Below, piece after piece: positions 32,288-43,875 of a stretch of 59,471 nucleotides of DNA. This stretch comes from Bacillus badius NBRC 15713. Its GTDB lineage: Bacteria > Bacillota > Bacilli > Bacillales > Domibacillaceae. The DNA lies in contig NZ_BCVF01000026.1 in NCBI RefSeq assembly GCF_001591605.1, positions 1 through 59,471 of the forward strand. Direction: 5' to 3'. Numbering within the stretch: position 1 is the stretch's first letter; each line of letters opens with the position of its first letter. The notes below the pieces were generated by a model. The model did not search any database and was not told the origin of the DNA. It worked only from the letters and a program-made list of their open reading frames with translations. Both the position numbers and the translations under genes were made by a program.

Positions 32288-35200
32288 TCATTCTACTGTA
32301 ACAGACTCTTCAGGTGCCGCTAAGATCGGCTCTGAATTGCGGTACCGCTGCATACCTGTTCCAGCTGGAACAAGTTTTCCGATAATCACGTTTTCTTTCA
32401 ATCCTAACAATTCATCGCGCTTGCCCTTGATAGCTGCATCTGTCAGGACACGAGTTGTTTCCTGGAAGGACGCCGCAGACAAGAATGAATCTGTCTCCAA
32501 GGATGCTTTTGTAATACCGAGAAGAACAGGTCTTCCTGTTGCCGGCAATTTACCTTCAAGCAATGCTTGCTCATTGGCATCTCTGAATTGATGGATTTCA
32601 AGCAGGCTTCCTGGCAGCACATCGGTTTCACCCGCATCAATTACGCGCACTTTGCGAAGCATCTGCCGAACCATAACTTCAATATGCTTATCGCCGATTT
32701 CTACCCCTTGCATCCGGTATACTTTCTGTACTTCGCGCAGCAAGTATTCTTGAACAGAAGCCACATCGGTGATCTTCAAGTATTCTTTCGGATCGATAGA
32801 ACCTTCCGTCAGCTCTTGGCCGCGGGTAACTTGATCATTGACAGCTACTTTCAAGCGAGCTGTGTAAGGAGCCGTATATGTGCGGCTTTCTACATCGCTT
32901 TGGACAACGATCTCTTGCTGGCGGTCGCGGCCTTCATTAATGGCTGTAACCACACCATCAATTTCGGAGATAACCGCTTGACCTTTCGGGTTACGCGCTT
33001 CGAACAATTCCTGAATACGCGGCAAACCTTGGGTAATATCGTCCCCGGCTACCCCGCCTGTATGGAACGTACGCATTGTTAACTGCGTACCAGGCTCACC
33101 GATGGATTGAGCAGCGATGATGCCGACTGCTTCGCCGACTTCCACTTGTTGACCGGTCGCCAGGTTGCGGCCGTAACATTTTTTACATACGCCGTGGCGG
33201 GTATTACAAGTGAAGGCAGATCGAATCCACACTTCCTCAATGCCCGCATTGACGATGACACTAGCCATATCCTCATCAATCAGATCGTTTTCCCGCGCGA
33301 TTATTTCCCCTGTTTCAGGATGAGCAATCGTTCTTCTTGCATAACGGCCAACGAGACGCTCTTCTAATGGTTCAATAATCTCCGTGCCTTCTTTAATGGA
33401 ACGAATGAGCAAACCGCGGTCTGTTCCACAATCATCTTCACGAACAATAACATCCTGCGCCACGTCAACGAGACGGCGAGTTAAGTAACCCGAGTCAGCT
33501 GTTTTAAGAGCTGTATCCGCCAGACCTTTACGCGCTCCATGTGTGGAGATAAAGTATTCCAATACGGTTAAGCCTTCACGGAAACTTGACTTGATCGGAA
33601 GTTCAATAATCCGGCCAGCCGGGTTGGCCATGAGACCGCGCATACCTGCAAGCTGAGTAAAGTTAGATGCGTTACCACGGGCACCTGAGTCACTCATCAT
33701 GAAGATTGGGTTGCGCTTATCTAATGAAGCCATCAATTTGCCTTGGATCGTATCTTTCGCTGCACTCCAGACAGAAATTACGCGATCATAGCGTTCTTCC
33801 TCAGTGATTAAACCGCGTCTGAACTGCTTCAGGACGTTATCCACTTTTGCTTGTGCTTCTTTAAGGATTTGTTCTTTCTCACCCAATACTACGATGTCGG
33901 CGACACCTACTGTAATACCGGCTTTTGTCGAATGTTTAAATCCTAAGTCTTTCATGCGGTCAAGCATCTTGGACGTTTCGGTAATTTTGAAACGCTTGAA
34001 TACTTCCGCAATGATGTTTCCAAGAATTTTCTTCTTAAACGGAGCAATCAGCTCTTGTTTTTGGATATGTTCTTTAACATTTTCTGTCGGCTCGACAAAA
34101 TACTTTTCTGGTGTTTTCACGACCAGGTTCGTGTTTGTCGGCTCATTGATGTATGGGAAGGTATCCGGAAGAATCTCATTGAAAATCATCTTTCCGACTG
34201 TAGTAATTAACAGCTTTTTGTTTTGCTCTTCGGTAAATGTTTGATTATTTAAAGCAGAAGCAGCGACTGCTACTCGTGTATGAAGATGTACATAACCATT
34301 TTGATAGGCAATTAACGCTTCATCTACATCTTTAAAAATCATGCCTTCGCCGATTGCGTCTTCGCGCTCAAGCGTCAAATAATAGTTACCTAATACCATG
34401 TCCTGAGACGGCGTAACAACCGGTTTACCATCTTTCGGGTTCAAGATATTTTGAGCCGCCAGCATCAGCATCCGGGCCTCAGCCTGCGCTTCTGCTGACA
34501 ACGGTACGTGGACAGCCATCTGGTCACCGTCAAAGTCCGCATTGTACGCTGTACAAACGAGCGGATGAAGACGGATCGCACGCCCTTCTACCAGCGTAGG
34601 TTCAAATGCCTGAATACCTAGGCGGTGAAGAGTTGGTGCCCGGTTTAGAAGAACAGGGTGCTCTTTAATGACCTCTTCAAGCACGTCCCATACTTCCGGC
34701 TGTACGCGTTCAATTTTGCGTTTTGCGCTTTTAATATTATGAGCAAGACCTTTTTCAACCAATTCCTTCATAACGAACGGCTTGAACAATTCCAATGCCA
34801 TCTCTTTCGGAAGGCCGCACTGATACATTTTCAAGTTCGGTCCTACAACGATAACGGAACGGCCGGAATAGTCAACACGCTTTCCTAACAAGTTTTGGCG
34901 GAAACGGCCTTGTTTTCCTTTCAGCATATGTGAAAGTGATTTTAATGGACGGTTACCTGGTCCTGTCACCGGACGGCCGCGGCGGCCATTATCGATTAAG
35001 GCATCTACCGCTTCTTGAAGCATCCGTTTTTCGTTTTGAACGATAATGCTTGGAGCTCCAAGGTCCAGCAGGCGCTTTAAGCGGTTGTTCCGGTTAATCA
35101 CCCGGCGGTATAAATCGTTCAAATCAGAAGTTGCGAACCGGCCGCCATCAAGCTGTACCATCGGACGCAGTTCCGGCGGAATAACAGGAAGCACGTCGAG

Positions 35201-35881
35201 AATCATCCAGCTCGGGTGATTTCCGGAATGACGGAATGCTTCAATGACTTCCAGGCGCTTGATTGCTCTTGTACGGCGCTGGCCCTGTGCACTTTTTAAC
35301 TCTTCTTTCAAAAAGTCTACTTCTTTTTCAAGATCGATGTCCTGAAGAAGTTTTTTAATCGCTTCGGCACCCATTGACGCTTGGAACTTGTTGCCGTATT
35401 TTTCGCGATATGCACGGTATTCTTTCTCAGAGAGAAGCTGTTTCTTTTCAAGCGCTGTATCTCCAGCTTCAGTAACAACGTAAGAAGCAAAGTAAATCAC
35501 TTCTTCTAGAGCACGCGGAGACATGTCGAGCACAAGTCCCATACGGCTTGGAATGCCTTTAAAATACCAGATGTGCGAAACAGGGGCTGCCAATTCAATG
35601 TGGCCCATGCGTTCGCGGCGGACTTTCGCTTTTGTCACTTCCACGCCGCAGCGGTCACAGACAACGCCTTTGTAGCGTACTCTCTTATACTTCCCACAAT
35701 GACATTCCCAGTCTTTCGTAGGTCCGAAAATACGCTCACAAAACAATCCGTCTTTTTCTGGTTTTAATGTACGATAGTTAATCGTTTCCGGTTTTTTCAC
35801 TTCACCGTATGACCAAGATCTAATCTTATCCGGTGATGCCAGACCGATTTTCATGTATTCAAAATTGTTTACATCTAGCAA
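32288..35881 (-). CDS. rpoC: RNA polymerase beta' subunit
   Basis: 1197 residues. N-terminal zinc-binding CHCGKYKR...CDRCG, catalytic NADFDGDQM holding the active-site Mg, trigger-loop region, and second zinc site [15 protein letters not shown]. Length and sequence are full. Lies 107 nt downstream of rpoB. Confidence 0.99.
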   Translation of the reverse strand: MLDVNNFEYMKIGLASPDKIRSWSYGEVKKPETINYRTLKPEKDGLFCERIFGPTKDWECHCGKYKRVRYKGVVCDRCGVEVTKAKVRRERMGHIELAAPVSHIWYFKGIPSRMGLVLDMSPRALEEVIYFASYVVTEAGDTALEKKQLLSEKEYRAYREKYGNKFQASMGAEAIKKLLQDIDLEKEVDFLKEELKSAQGQRRTRAIKRLEVIEAFRHSGNHPSWMILDVLPVIPPELRPMVQLDGGRFATSDLNDLYRRVINRNNRLKRLLDLGAPSIIVQNEKRMLQEAVDALIDNGRRGRPVTGPGNRPLKSLSHMLKGKQGRFRQNLLGKRVDYSGRSVIVVGPNLKMYQCGLPKEMALELFKPFVMKELVEKGLAHNIKSAKRKIERVQPEVWDVLEEVIKEHPVLLNRAPTLHRLGIQAFEPTLVEGRAIRLHPLVCTAYNADFDGDQMAVHVPLSAEAQAEARMLMLAAQNILNPKDGKPVVTPSQDMVLGNYYLTLEREDAIGEGMIFKDVDEALIAYQNGYVHLHTRVAVAASALNNQTFTEEQNKKLLITTVGKMIFNEILPDTFPYINEPTNTNLVVKTPEKYFVEPTENVKEHIQKQELIAPFKKKILGNIIAEVFKRFKITETSKMLDRMKDLGFKHSTKAGITVGVADIVVLGEKEQILKEAQAKVDNVLKQFRRGLITEEERYDRVISVWSAAKDTIQGKLMASLDKRNPIFMMSDSGARGNASNFTQLAGMRGLMANPAGRIIELPIKSSFREGLTVLEYFISTHGARKGLADTALKTADSGYLTRRLVDVAQDVIVREDDCGTDRGLLIRSIKEGTEIIEPLEERLVGRYARRTIAHPETGEIIARENDLIDEDMASVIVNAGIEEVWIRSAFTCNTRHGVCKKCYGRNLATGQQVEVGEAVGIIAAQSIGEPGTQLTMRTFHTGGVAGDDITQGLPRIQELFEARNPKGQAVISEIDGVVTAINEGRDRQQEIVVQSDVESRTYTAPYTARLKVAVNDQVTRGQELTEGSIDPKEYLKITDVASVQEYLLREVQKVYRMQGVEIGDKHIEVMVRQMLRKVRVIDAGETDVLPGSLLEIHQFRDANEQALLEGKLPATGRPVLLGITKASLETDSFLSAASFQETTRVLTDAAIKGKRDELLGLKENVIIGKLVPAGTGMQRYRNSEPILAAPEESVTVE

Positions 35882-35988
35882 GGGGCCTACCTCCCTTTCA
35901 GTCTACAGGTTCTAACGAGTATGCTTAAACTGCTATCTATGAAAGACAGCCGGAGAAAGCTGATGAAATTCCCCGGCCTGCTAATAAA

Positions 35989-38900
35989 TTAATCCGTTGA
36001 ACTTACTTTTTCGGACAGGTTTTCTTCAGGAGCGATGTTTAATGTATCCGCCTGCTGAATGTCATCCTCGTCCTCCAAATCCCGCATTTCAATTTCCTGA
36101 TCGTCGCCGGACATAATCTTAACGTCCATTCCTAAACTTTGAAGCTCTTTGATCAAGACTTTAAATGATTCCGGAACGCCTGGCTCTGGAACATTTTCAC
36201 CTTTGACAATCGCTTCATATGTCTTCACACGACCAACAATATCATCGGATTTGACAGTAAGAATTTCTTGAAGTGTATAAGCAGCACCATAAGCTTCAAG
36301 CGCCCATACCTCCATCTCTCCGAAACGCTGACCGCCGAATTGAGCTTTTCCTCCAAGCGGCTGCTGGGTAACAAGAGAGTAAGGTCCTGTTGAACGGGCA
36401 TGAAGTTTATCGTCAACCATGTGAGCAAGTTTGATCATATACATGATACCGACAGATACACGATTATCGAACGGCTCTCCGCTGCGGCCGTCATAAAGAA
36501 CGGTTTTCGCATCACGGGACATGCCGGATTCTTCAATTGTTTCCCATACATCGTCTTCCGTTGCTCCATCGAATACAGGGGTTGCTACATGCATTCCTAA
36601 ATAGCGGGCTGCCATACCTAAATGGAGCTCCATTACCTGTCCGATGTTCATCCGTGAAGGTACCCCTAATGGGTTTAACATAATGTCGATCGGTGTGCCA
36701 TCCGGAAGGTAAGGCATGTCTTCTTCCGGCAAGATCCGGGAGATAACCCCTTTGTTTCCGTGGCGTCCGGCCATTTTGTCTCCTTCAGAGATTTTACGTT
36801 TTTGAACAATGTATACGCGAACAAGCTGATTTACGCCCGGCGGCAATTCATCGCCATCTTCACGGTTAAATACCTTCACATCAAGGACGATTCCGCCCCC
36901 GCCGTGCGGCACACGCAAGGATGTATCGCGCACTTCACGCGCTTTTTCCCCGAAGATCGCATGCAAAAGCCGTTCTTCTGCGGTCAGCTCTGTGACACCT
37001 TTTGGCGTTACTTTTCCGACGAGAAGATCGCCGTCTTTTACCTCGGCTCCGATGCGGATAATTCCGCGTTCATCAAGGTTGCGAAGCGCATCCTCTCCGA
37101 CGTTTGGAATATCGCGGGTGATTTCTTCCGGTCCAAGCTTTGTATCGCGTGATTCTGATTCATATTCTTCAATATGAATCGATGTATAAACATCATCTTT
37201 CACAAGTCTTTCACTCATGATGATGGCATCTTCATAGTTGTAACCATCCCATGTCATAAAGCCGACCATAACATTTCGGCCCAAGGCAAGTTCACCTTTC
37301 TCCATGGATGGACCGTCCGCAAGAATTTCTCCTTTTGTCACACGGTCACCTACGCTGACAATCGGACGCTGGTTGTAACATGTACCTTGGTTAGAGCGGA
37401 TGAATTTCAGGAGACGGTACTTATCAAGGTCCCCTTTGATTTCTTTTCCATCCACCTCTTCTACGCGGCGGACCCAGATCTCTCTAGCCTCTACGTGCTC
37501 AACAATTCCAGCTCGTTTACAAATGACAGCAGCTCCAGAGTCTTTTCCTGAAACGTATTCCATTCCAGTACCGACAATTGGCGCTTCTGGCTGCATCAAA
37601 GGCACAGCTTGCCGCTGCATGTTCGCACCCATCAATGCACGGTTGGAGTCATCGTTTTCCAAGAACGGGATACATGCTGTCGCAGCCGATACAACCTGCT
37701 TCGGAGAAACGTCCATGTAATCCACACGCTCACGTTTGACGACGGTGTTCTCGCTTCGGAAGCGGGCTACTACTTCTTCGTCGGCAAACGAACCGTCTTC
37801 ATTCAGACGAACGTTCGCTTGAGCGACTACGTAGTTATCCTCTTCATCCGCTGTTAAGTAGTCGATCCGGTCGGTTACCCGGCCAGTATCAGGATCTACT
37901 TTCCGGTAAGGTGTTTCAATAAAGCCGAAACGGTTCACCTTCGCATAAGTGGAAAGTGAGTTGATCAGCCCGATGTTTGGTCCCTCCGGCGTCTCAATTG
38001 GACACATGCGGCCATAGTGGGAATAGTGAACGTCACGGACTTCAAAGCCGGCGCGCTCCCTCGTTAATCCACCAGGTCCAAGGGCCGACAGACGGCGCTT
38101 ATGCGTCAATTCAGCCAGCGGGTTCGTCTGATCCATGAACTGTGAAAGCTGGGAGCTTCCAAAGAACTCCTTGATTGAAGCAATCACCGGACGGATGTTA
38201 ATCAATTGCTGCGGTGTGATCGTATTCGTATCCTGAATGGACATCCGTTCGCGAACAACACGCTCCATACGGGACAATCCGATACGGAATTGATTTTGGA
38301 GCAATTCGCCGACAGAGCGAAGACGGCGGTTACCAAGATGGTCAATATCATCTGTGTCGCCCACACCATACAGCAGGTTAAAGAAATAGCCGATGGATGA
38401 AATGATATCAGCTGGTGTAATATGTTTGACATTCACATCAGGGAAACCATTCCCGATGATATTAATCACTTTTTCATCTTCACTGTTAGGGGCATAAATC
38501 TTAATGGATTGGACAACGATATCCTCTTCCACTACCCCGCCGGATTGGCGATAAACCTTAAAGCCGACACCATTTTCCAGATTCGGTATAATCTTATCGA
38601 GTGCACGGCGGTCAAGAAGTGTGCCTTTTTCCGCAATGATTTCACCAGTTTCCGGATCTGCTAAAGTTTCAGCCAAGCGCTGTCCAAACAAGCGATTTTT
38701 CGTGTGGAGCTTTTTGTTCATTTTGTAGCGCCCAACACTCGCTAGATCATAGCGCTTTGGATCAAAGAAACGGGAAATCAGCAAGCTCTTGGCATTTTCG
38801 ACTGTCGGGGGCTCGCCCGGACGCAAGCGCTCATAAATTTCAATAAGTGCTTTTTCGGTGCTTTCCGTATTGTCTTTTTCCAGAGTATTGCGGATGTACT

Positions 38901-39543
38901 CGTTATCACCTATAAGGTCAATGATTTCTTGATCAGAGCCAAACCCGAGAGCACGCAGCAATACAGTCACTGGCAATTTGCGTGTGCGGTCGATACGAAC
39001 ATATACAATATCCTTTGCATCTGTTTCATATTCCAGCCAAGCCCCGCGGTTCGGAATAACGGTAGCAGTAAAACCGCGCTTTCCGTTTTTGTCCATTTTT
39101 CCGCTGTAGTAAACACTTGGAGAACGAACAAGCTGGGAGACGATAACGCGCTCTGCTCCATTGATAATAAATGTTCCTGTTTCAGTCATAAGCGGGAAGT
39201 CGCCCATGAATACTTCCTGATCCTTCACTTCTCCAGTCTCTTTATTTAAAAGACGGACTTTGACTCGAAGCGGAGCAGAATAAGTTACATCGCGCTCCTT
39301 AGACTCATCCACCGGATATTTCGGTTCTCCGAGACTGTAATCGATAAATTCCAATGCAAGATTACCAGTAAAATCTTCAATAGGAGAAATATCCTGAAAC
39401 ATTTCTCTCAAGCCCTCATCAAGAAACCACTGATAGGAGGATGTTTGAATTTCAATGAGATTTGGTAATTCTAAAACTTCACTAATGCGCGCATAGCTTC
39501 TGCGCTGGCGGTGTCGTCCGTACTGAACTAGTTGACCTACCAA
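35989..39543 (-). CDS. rpoB: RNA polymerase beta subunit
   Basis: 1184 residues starting at TTG 39543, with GAGGGG 8 nt upstream; B. subtilis also uses TTG here (then [18 protein letters not shown]). The GTG at 39552 lies within the ribosome site and is rejected. The rifampicin cluster [15 protein letters not shown] and [13 protein letters not shown] is wild type. Acidic C-terminus. Preceded by two promoters and a terminator-like hairpin in the leader. Confidence 0.98.
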   Translation of the reverse strand: MVGQLVQYGRHRQRRSYARISEVLELPNLIEIQTSSYQWFLDEGLREMFQDISPIEDFTGNLALEFIDYSLGEPKYPVDESKERDVTYSAPLRVKVRLLNKETGEVKDQEVFMGDFPLMTETGTFIINGAERVIVSQLVRSPSVYYSGKMDKNGKRGFTATVIPNRGAWLEYETDAKDIVYVRIDRTRKLPVTVLLRALGFGSDQEIIDLIGDNEYIRNTLEKDNTESTEKALIEIYERLRPGEPPTVENAKSLLISRFFDPKRYDLASVGRYKMNKKLHTKNRLFGQRLAETLADPETGEIIAEKGTLLDRRALDKIIPNLENGVGFKVYRQSGGVVEEDIVVQSIKIYAPNSEDEKVINIIGNGFPDVNVKHITPADIISSIGYFFNLLYGVGDTDDIDHLGNRRLRSVGELLQNQFRIGLSRMERVVRERMSIQDTNTITPQQLINIRPVIASIKEFFGSSQLSQFMDQTNPLAELTHKRRLSALGPGGLTRERAGFEVRDVHYSHYGRMCPIETPEGPNIGLINSLSTYAKVNRFGFIETPYRKVDPDTGRVTDRIDYLTADEEDNYVVAQANVRLNEDGSFADEEVVARFRSENTVVKRERVDYMDVSPKQVVSAATACIPFLENDDSNRALMGANMQRQAVPLMQPEAPIVGTGMEYVSGKDSGAAVICKRAGIVEHVEAREIWVRRVEEVDGKEIKGDLDKYRLLKFIRSNQGTCYNQRPIVSVGDRVTKGEILADGPSMEKGELALGRNVMVGFMTWDGYNYEDAIIMSERLVKDDVYTSIHIEEYESESRDTKLGPEEITRDIPNVGEDALRNLDERGIIRIGAEVKDGDLLVGKVTPKGVTELTAEERLLHAIFGEKAREVRDTSLRVPHGGGGIVLDVKVFNREDGDELPPGVNQLVRVYIVQKRKISEGDKMAGRHGNKGVISRILPEEDMPYLPDGTPIDIMLNPLGVPSRMNIGQVMELHLGMAARYLGMHVATPVFDGATEDDVWETIEESGMSRDAKTVLYDGRSGEPFDNRVSVGIMYMIKLAHMVDDKLHARSTGPYSLVTQQPLGGKAQFGGQRFGEMEVWALEAYGAAYTLQEILTVKSDDIVGRVKTYEAIVKGENVPEPGVPESFKVLIKELQSLGMDVKIMSGDDQEIEMRDLEDEDDIQQADTLNIAPEENLSEKVSSTD

Positions 39544-39620
39544 CTGATTCACCCCTCAAATCAAGCGTTTTAGTTGCCTATATACTTCTTATAGCAGGGC
39601 AGCCAGCCTTGCTGTAAGAC

Positions 39621-39651
39621 AAAAAGAAAAAGGTTTTTTCAAAGAAAACCT
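39621..39651 (-). terminator. Terminator/attenuator in the rpoB leader
   Basis: Minus strand AGGTTTT and AAAACCT-type arms (39631-39651) followed by a T-rich tail TTTTTCTTTTTG. It lies downstream of both rpoB promoters and upstream of rpoB, so it can act as an attenuator as well as end the methyltransferase transcript. Confidence 0.7.
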
Positions 39652-39704
39652 CATTTTACGCGTGATGAACTATTATTTTAGCATCGTAGCCATTTCAACC
39701 AATA

Positions 39705-39733
39705 ATTATACAACCTAAAAGAATTTATAGCAA
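39705..39733 (-). promoter_or_regulatory. rpoB promoter, proximal (SigA)
   Basis: Minus strand TTGCTA (39728-39733), 17-bp spacer, TATAAT (39705-39710). Confidence 0.7.
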
Positions 39734-39766
39734 AAATGGTCACAATTATTATTCTGGCATTTTACA

Positions 39767-39795
39767 ATAATAACATAGAGCTATTTGCGAGTCAA
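39767..39795 (-). promoter_or_regulatory. rpoB promoter, distal (SigA)
   Basis: Minus strand TTGACT (39790-39795), overlapping the methyltransferase stop codon, 17-bp spacer, TATTAT (39767-39772). Confidence 0.7.
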
Positions 39796-40394
39796 CGCTT
39801 TTCCGCCTTGATAATATAATATCCCTTTGAGCGGTCTACCAGCTCCACATTTCCAAACAGCGATTCGATTTCTTTCACAGCAGAAGGCGCGCCTTGCTTC
39901 TTTTGAATAACAACCCATAACGTTCCGCCCGCAGCCAGCCTTTCGTAGCTTTGATAAAAAAAGTCAAAGACGACCTTCTTCCCTGCCCGAATCGGCGGAT
40001 TCGTTAGGACAGCAGCAAAACCGCGCTCTTCCACCCCTTCCAGACGGTCACTCTCATAAATCTTCACATTCTGAATCTGGTTAAGGCCCGCATTGTCTTT
40101 CGCTAAAGAAAGAGCCCGCTGATTCACATCAATCATGTGAACGATTCGATCAGGAAAAGCATGGGCAATAGAAAGACCAATCGGCCCGTACCCGCAGCCG
40201 GCATCAAGAATAGGACCTTCCGTTTCAGGAAGCTTGAATGTTTCAATCAAGAGACGCGAACCGAAGTCCACTTCTTTTTTTGAAAAAACCCCCGCATCTG
40301 TTTTGAAGCGGAATTTTCGGCCTTTTAAAGAATACTCCCAAAACCTTGGCTCACTCTCGCTATCAGGTGTTTGAGAAAAATAATGGTTGGTCAT
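39792..40394 (-). CDS. Class I SAM-dependent methyltransferase (RsmC-like, YbxB)
   Basis: 200 residues. SAM motif DAGCGYGPIGL, acidic MIDVNQRAL, and catalytic NPPIRAGK, the NPPF-type motif of 16S rRNA guanine-N2 methyltransferases RsmC/RsmD. Probably acts on rRNA, but Bacillus YbxB is not well characterised. Its place between rplL and rpoB is conserved. Confidence 0.88.
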   Translation of the reverse strand: MTNHYFSQTPDSESEPRFWEYSLKGRKFRFKTDAGVFSKKEVDFGSRLLIETFKLPETEGPILDAGCGYGPIGLSIAHAFPDRIVHMIDVNQRALSLAKDNAGLNQIQNVKIYESDRLEGVEERGFAAVLTNPPIRAGKKVVFDFFYQSYERLAAGGTLWVVIQKKQGAPSAVKEIESLFGNVELVDRSKGYYIIKAEKR

Positions 40395-40540
40395 GCGTGT
40401 CCCTCCATTCTGATAATTTATTAGAAAAAGCGGAAGTGCCTTGTTAACTCCGGCAAATATAAGACACGAAGAGGAAAAAGCATGTTTCGGTCATACAGCC
40501 GGACCGGCAAATGACCTTGAGGGATTAGTGCCTGCTCACA

Positions 40541-40570
40541 AATAAAAGCCCGCTGGATCCAGCGGGCTTT
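40541..40570 (-). terminator. rplJL terminator
   Basis: AAAGCCCGCTG and CAGCGGGCTTT around GATC, followed by TTATTT on the minus strand, 18 nt after the rplL stop. Confidence 0.85.
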
Positions 40571-40588
40571 GTCATCATCCGTGCTTAA

Positions 40589-40954
40589 TTACTTAACTTC
40601 TACGCCAGCGCCAACTTCTTCAAGTTTAGCTTTGATTTCTTCAGCTTCTTCTTTAGAAGCTCCTTCTTTAACTGGTTTCGGAGTGTTGTCAACAAGTTCT
40701 TTTGCTTCTTTAAGTCCAAGACCTGTGACTTCACGAACAACTTTAATAACTTTGATTTTTTGAGCGCCTGCATCAGTAAGCACAACGTCAAACTCAGTTT
40801 TTTCAGCTGCAGCGTCTCCGCCAGCAGCTCCGCCTGCTACTGCTACTGGAGCAGCTGCAGTTACACCAAATTCTTCTTCAATAGCTTTTACTAGGTCGTT
40901 CAATTCAAGAACGGACATTTCTTTAATCGCATCAATGATTTGTTCTTTAGTCAT
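40589..40954 (-). CDS. rplL: 50S ribosomal protein L7/L12
   Basis: 121 residues: N-terminal dimerisation helix region ([20 protein letters not shown]), Ala/Gly-rich hinge (about 35-50), C-terminal domain [20 protein letters not shown] that recruits translation factors. Two dimers or three bind L10. Confidence 0.98.
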   Translation of the reverse strand: MTKEQIIDAIKEMSVLELNDLVKAIEEEFGVTAAAPVAVAGGAAGGDAAAEKTEFDVVLTDAGAQKIKVIKVVREVTGLGLKEAKELVDNTPKPVKEGASKEEAEEIKAKLEEVGAGVEVK

Positions 40955-41021
40955 TTTAAAGTTTCCTCCTTATGTTTGCTTTCTGTTTTTATTCGTTTAC
41001 GCGGCTTCTGAAAAAATCAGC

Positions 41022-41522
41022 TTACGCGCCTTGTTCTTCTTTTTGATCGGCAACAGCTTTTGCTGCAAGAGCGAAGTTGCGCATAGGAGCTTGCAACACG
41101 CTGAGTAGCATAGAAAGAAGGCCTTCGCGGGATGGAAGTTCAGCAAGAGCTTTCACTTCTTCTACCGTTACAACGTTTCCTTCTAATACACCTGCTTTGA
41201 TTTCTAACGCTTCGTTTTCTTTCGCGAAGCTGTTAAGAATTTTTGCTGGTGCAATTACATCTTCTGCACTGAATGCAATCGCATTCGGGCCAGTTAAGAA
41301 TTCTTCTAGGCCAGAAATCTCAGCAGCTTCAGCCGCACGGCGAGTTAAAGTATTTTTGTATACTTTAAATTCAACGCCAGCTTCACGAAGCTGTTTACGA
41401 AGTTCAGTTACTTGGCTTACTGTTAATCCGCGGTAGTCTACGATAACTGTAGATGCACTGCCTTTGAATTTATCAGCAATATCGCTTACTAACTGTTTCT
41501 TTTGCTCAATTACACTGCTCAT
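41022..41522 (-). CDS. rplJ: 50S ribosomal protein L10
   Basis: 166 residues; [20 protein letters not shown] start, [20 protein letters not shown]-terminal helix that anchors L7/L12. The L10-L12 complex binds the leader RNA upstream and represses its own synthesis. Confidence 0.98.
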   Translation of the reverse strand: MSSVIEQKKQLVSDIADKFKGSASTVIVDYRGLTVSQVTELRKQLREAGVEFKVYKNTLTRRAAEAAEISGLEEFLTGPNAIAFSAEDVIAPAKILNSFAKENEALEIKAGVLEGNVVTVEEVKALAELPSREGLLSMLLSVLQAPMRNFALAAKAVADQKEEQGA

Positions 41523-41594
41523 CTTTTACACCTCCTGTAGATTTCTCAGCAAACAAATGGTTTGCTGCTTTGCTTGCCCATTCATACCTTAGAT

Positions 41595-41740
41595 GAAAGT
41601 AAAAAACCTCCACATGTCCGATAGACGTGGAGGTTACGAAAAGCACAGCATACAGCTACACTCTATATATTCGTATTACCTCGGCGGGAAATTAAGCTTT
41701 TCAGCACCTGCTGTCTACGGTATAAATGTTCAATTATTTT
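41595..41740 (-). ncRNA. L10 (rplJ) leader regulatory RNA with attenuator
   Basis: The rplJ leader of about 220 nt contains AACCTCCACGTCT...ACATGTGGAGGTT followed by T6 (41601-41635), an intrinsic attenuator, with upstream sequence that can form the kink-turn-containing L10-binding structure. Place and shape fit the Rfam L10_leader family of Firmicutes. Confidence 0.75.
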
Positions 41741-41752
41741 GCAACAAAACGA

Positions 41753-41781
41753 ATTATATCAAATTCGGCTTTTGTTGTCAA
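41753..41781 (-). promoter_or_regulatory. rplJL promoter (SigA)
   Basis: Minus strand TTGACA (41776-41781), 17-bp spacer, TATAAT (41753-41758): full consensus. It lies directly after the rplA stop. Confidence 0.92.
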
Positions 41782-41782
41782 T

Positions 41783-42484
41783 TTATTTTGCAACAGCTAC
41801 AGAAGAAGGATCTACTTTAACGCCAGGACCCATTGTTGAAGTGATGGTAACGTTCTTCATGTATGTGCCTTTTGCAGCTGACGGTTTTGCTTTCAGCATT
41901 GTTTCGAAGATTGTGTTAAAGTTTTCGATTAACTTTTGATTGTCGAAAGAAACTTTACCAATCGGAACGTGGATGTTTCCAGCTTTATCAACGCGGTATT
42001 CTACTTTACCAGCTTTGATTTCTTGAACAGCTTTCGTTACGTCGAAAGTTACTGTGCCTGTTTTAGGGTTTGGCATAAGACCTTTAGGTCCAAGCACGCG
42101 TCCAAGCTTACCAACTTCACCCATCATGTCAGGAGTAGCTACGATAACATCGAACTCAAACCAACCTTGTTGGATTTTGTTGATGTAGTCAGCATCTCCT
42201 ACATAATCAGCTCCAGCTGCTTCTGCTTCTTTCGCTTTTTCACCTTTTGCAAACACTAAAACTTTTTGTGTTTTACCAGTTCCGTTTGGAAGCACAACTG
42301 CTCCGCGGATTTGCTGGTCAGCTTTCTTCGGATCTACACCAAGACGGAAAGCTGCTTCTACTGTTGCATCAAACTTCGCAAAGTTTGTTTTCTTTACTAA
42401 TTCAACTGCTTCGTCAAGAGCATAAGCTGTCGTACGATCAACAAGCTTCGCTGCTTCTTGAAACTTTTTACCTTTTTTAACCAT
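41783..42484 (-). CDS. rplA: 50S ribosomal protein L1
   Basis: 233 residues; [20 protein letters not shown] start, [34 protein letters not shown] and [11 protein letters not shown]. Forms the mobile L1 stalk that helps release E-site tRNA. Confidence 0.98.
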   Translation of the reverse strand: MVKKGKKFQEAAKLVDRTTAYALDEAVELVKKTNFAKFDATVEAAFRLGVDPKKADQQIRGAVVLPNGTGKTQKVLVFAKGEKAKEAEAAGADYVGDADYINKIQQGWFEFDVIVATPDMMGEVGKLGRVLGPKGLMPNPKTGTVTFDVTKAVQEIKAGKVEYRVDKAGNIHVPIGKVSFDNQKLIENFNTIFETMLKAKPSAAKGTYMKNVTITSTMGPGVKVDPSSVAVAK

Positions 42485-42600
42485 TTAAAACTTCCTCCTT
42501 ATGTGGTTTTAGCGGAATAACCTCCCACGAATAAAGGTTGCGTGTGAAGTAATGATAAAATACATTCACAGCGCAACCCTTGAACAACATCTACAGACGA

Positions 42601-43026
42601 TTAGTCTTCAATCACAATACCCATGCTGCGGGCAGTACCTTCAACCATGCGCATAGCTGCTTCAACGCTAGCTGCGTTAAGGTCAGGCATTTTTGTTTCA
42701 GCGATTTCGCGAACTTTATCGCGTTTTACTGTCGCAACTTTATTGCGGTTTGGTTCACCGGAACCAGACTCAATACCTGCTGCTTTCTTAAGAAGTACAG
42801 CAGCCGGCGGAGTTTTTGTGATGAATGTAAATGAACGGTCTTCAAAAACCGAAATTTCAACTGGAATGATCAAACCAGCTTGATCCGCTGTACGTGCATT
42901 AAACTCCTTACAGAATCCCATGATGTTTACACCAGCTTGACCAAGTGCAGGACCAACCGGCGGCGCAGGGTTTGCTTTGCCTGCAGGGATTTGCAACTTA
43001 ACAACTTTAATAACTTTTTTAGCCAC
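42601..43026 (-). CDS. rplK: 50S ribosomal protein L11
   Basis: 141 residues starting at GTG 43026 ([20 protein letters not shown]); GGAGGTG is 7 nt upstream. The longer frame has no support. Binds the GTPase-associated centre and is required for RelA activation; site of thiostrepton action. Confidence 0.97.
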   Translation of the reverse strand: MAKKVIKVVKLQIPAGKANPAPPVGPALGQAGVNIMGFCKEFNARTADQAGLIIPVEISVFEDRSFTFITKTPPAAVLLKKAAGIESGSGEPNRNKVATVKRDKVREIAETKMPDLNAASVEAAMRMVEGTARSMGIVIED

Positions 43027-43086
43027 GAGACACACCTCCTTAAGTCCGTGATGTGGTATTTGGGGGTTTCCCCTCCCACTCAATAA

Positions 43087-43149
43087 CATCTTTAACTATA
43101 ATTAAAGATGGTCAATTAAAATTAGTCTGTCTTTAAAGACATACTGACT
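43087..43149 (-). other. Two hairpins in the rplK leader
   Basis: Perfect 9-bp repeat CATCTTTAA / TTAAAGATG around a 6-nt loop (43087-43110) and a second element AGTC...GTCTTTAAAGAC...GACT (43124-43149), both in the rplK 5' leader, without T tails. Possible L1 or L11 autoregulatory site. Confidence 0.55.
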
Positions 43150-43154
43150 TAAAA

Positions 43155-43183
43155 ATATTATCATTATTTACTTAATATTTCAA
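43155..43183 (-). promoter_or_regulatory. rplKA promoter (SigA)
   Basis: Minus strand TTGAAA (43178-43183), 17-bp spacer, TAATAT (43155-43160), between nusG and rplK. Confidence 0.75.
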
Positions 43184-43194
43184 GACGTTTTCCA

Positions 43195-43728
43195 TTATAA
43201 TTTATTCACTTGGTTAAAATCAAGCTCGACCGGAGTTTCACGGCCAAACATGTTCACAAGCACTTTGAGTTTTGCTTTGTCAAAGTCGATTTCTTCCACC
43301 GTTCCTTCAAAGTTGGCAAATGGCCCTTCATTAACGATAACCGTTTCGTTTACCTCGAAGTCTACGTCCTTGCGTTTTTCATCCATGCCCATTTGCTTCA
43401 GAATGTTCTTGACCTCATCCGGCAAGAGCGGGGTCGGCTTTGATCCGTGGCCAGAGGAGCCTACAAACCCGGTAACGCCCGGCGTATTGCGGACAACGTA
43501 CCAAGAGTCATCCGTCATTACAATTTCTACCAGAACGTAACCTGGGAATACCTTCCTCTTTGTTACTTTCTTTTTACCGTTTTTCACATCAGTTTCTTCC
43601 TCTTCCGGAACAATGACACGAAAGATTTTATCTTGCATACCCATGGATTCCACGCGTTTTTCCAGGTTAGCTTTTACTTTATTCTCATATCCTGAATATG
43701 TGTGTACAACGTACCAATTCTTCTCCAT
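43195..43728 (-). CDS. nusG: Transcription elongation/termination factor NusG
   Basis: 177 residues: NGN domain (MEKNWYVVHTYSGYENKVKA start, GYVLVEIVMTDDSWYVVRNT), flexible linker, and KOW domain near residue 125 (VNEGPFANFEGTVEEIDF). Binds RNA polymerase; in Bacillus NusG stimulates pausing and links to S10. Preceded by its own promoter and hairpin. Confidence 0.98.
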   Translation of the reverse strand: MEKNWYVVHTYSGYENKVKANLEKRVESMGMQDKIFRVIVPEEEETDVKNGKKKVTKRKVFPGYVLVEIVMTDDSWYVVRNTPGVTGFVGSSGHGSKPTPLLPDEVKNILKQMGMDEKRKDVDFEVNETVIVNEGPFANFEGTVEEIDFDKAKLKVLVNMFGRETPVELDFNQVNKL

Positions 43729-43774
43729 AGAAAGGGACTAAAGCGTCCTTCCCTCCTTTACTTTTGAAAAGCAA

Positions 43775-43805
43775 ATGAAAAAACCCGTTGAAGCGGGCTT
43801 TTTTT
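43775..43805 (-). terminator. Terminator/attenuator between secE and nusG
   Basis: AAAAAGCCCG and CGGGTTTTTTC around CTTCAA on the minus strand. It begins about 10 nt after the expected nusG start site, so it could end secE transcripts, act as an attenuator, or cap the nusG transcript. Confidence 0.7.
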
Positions 43806-43822
43806 CTTCTCTATGATGTTTC

Positions 43823-43853
43823 ATTATACCATATCAAAAAACAGTATATTCAA
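43823..43853 (-). promoter_or_regulatory. nusG promoter (extended -10)
   Basis: Minus strand TGGTATAAT (TGN extended -10, 43823-43831) with TTGAAT (43848-43853) at 19 bp. It lies between secE and nusG. Confidence 0.6.
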
Positions 43854-43875
43854 AACGAAGCGGCAAAGTTGAAAA

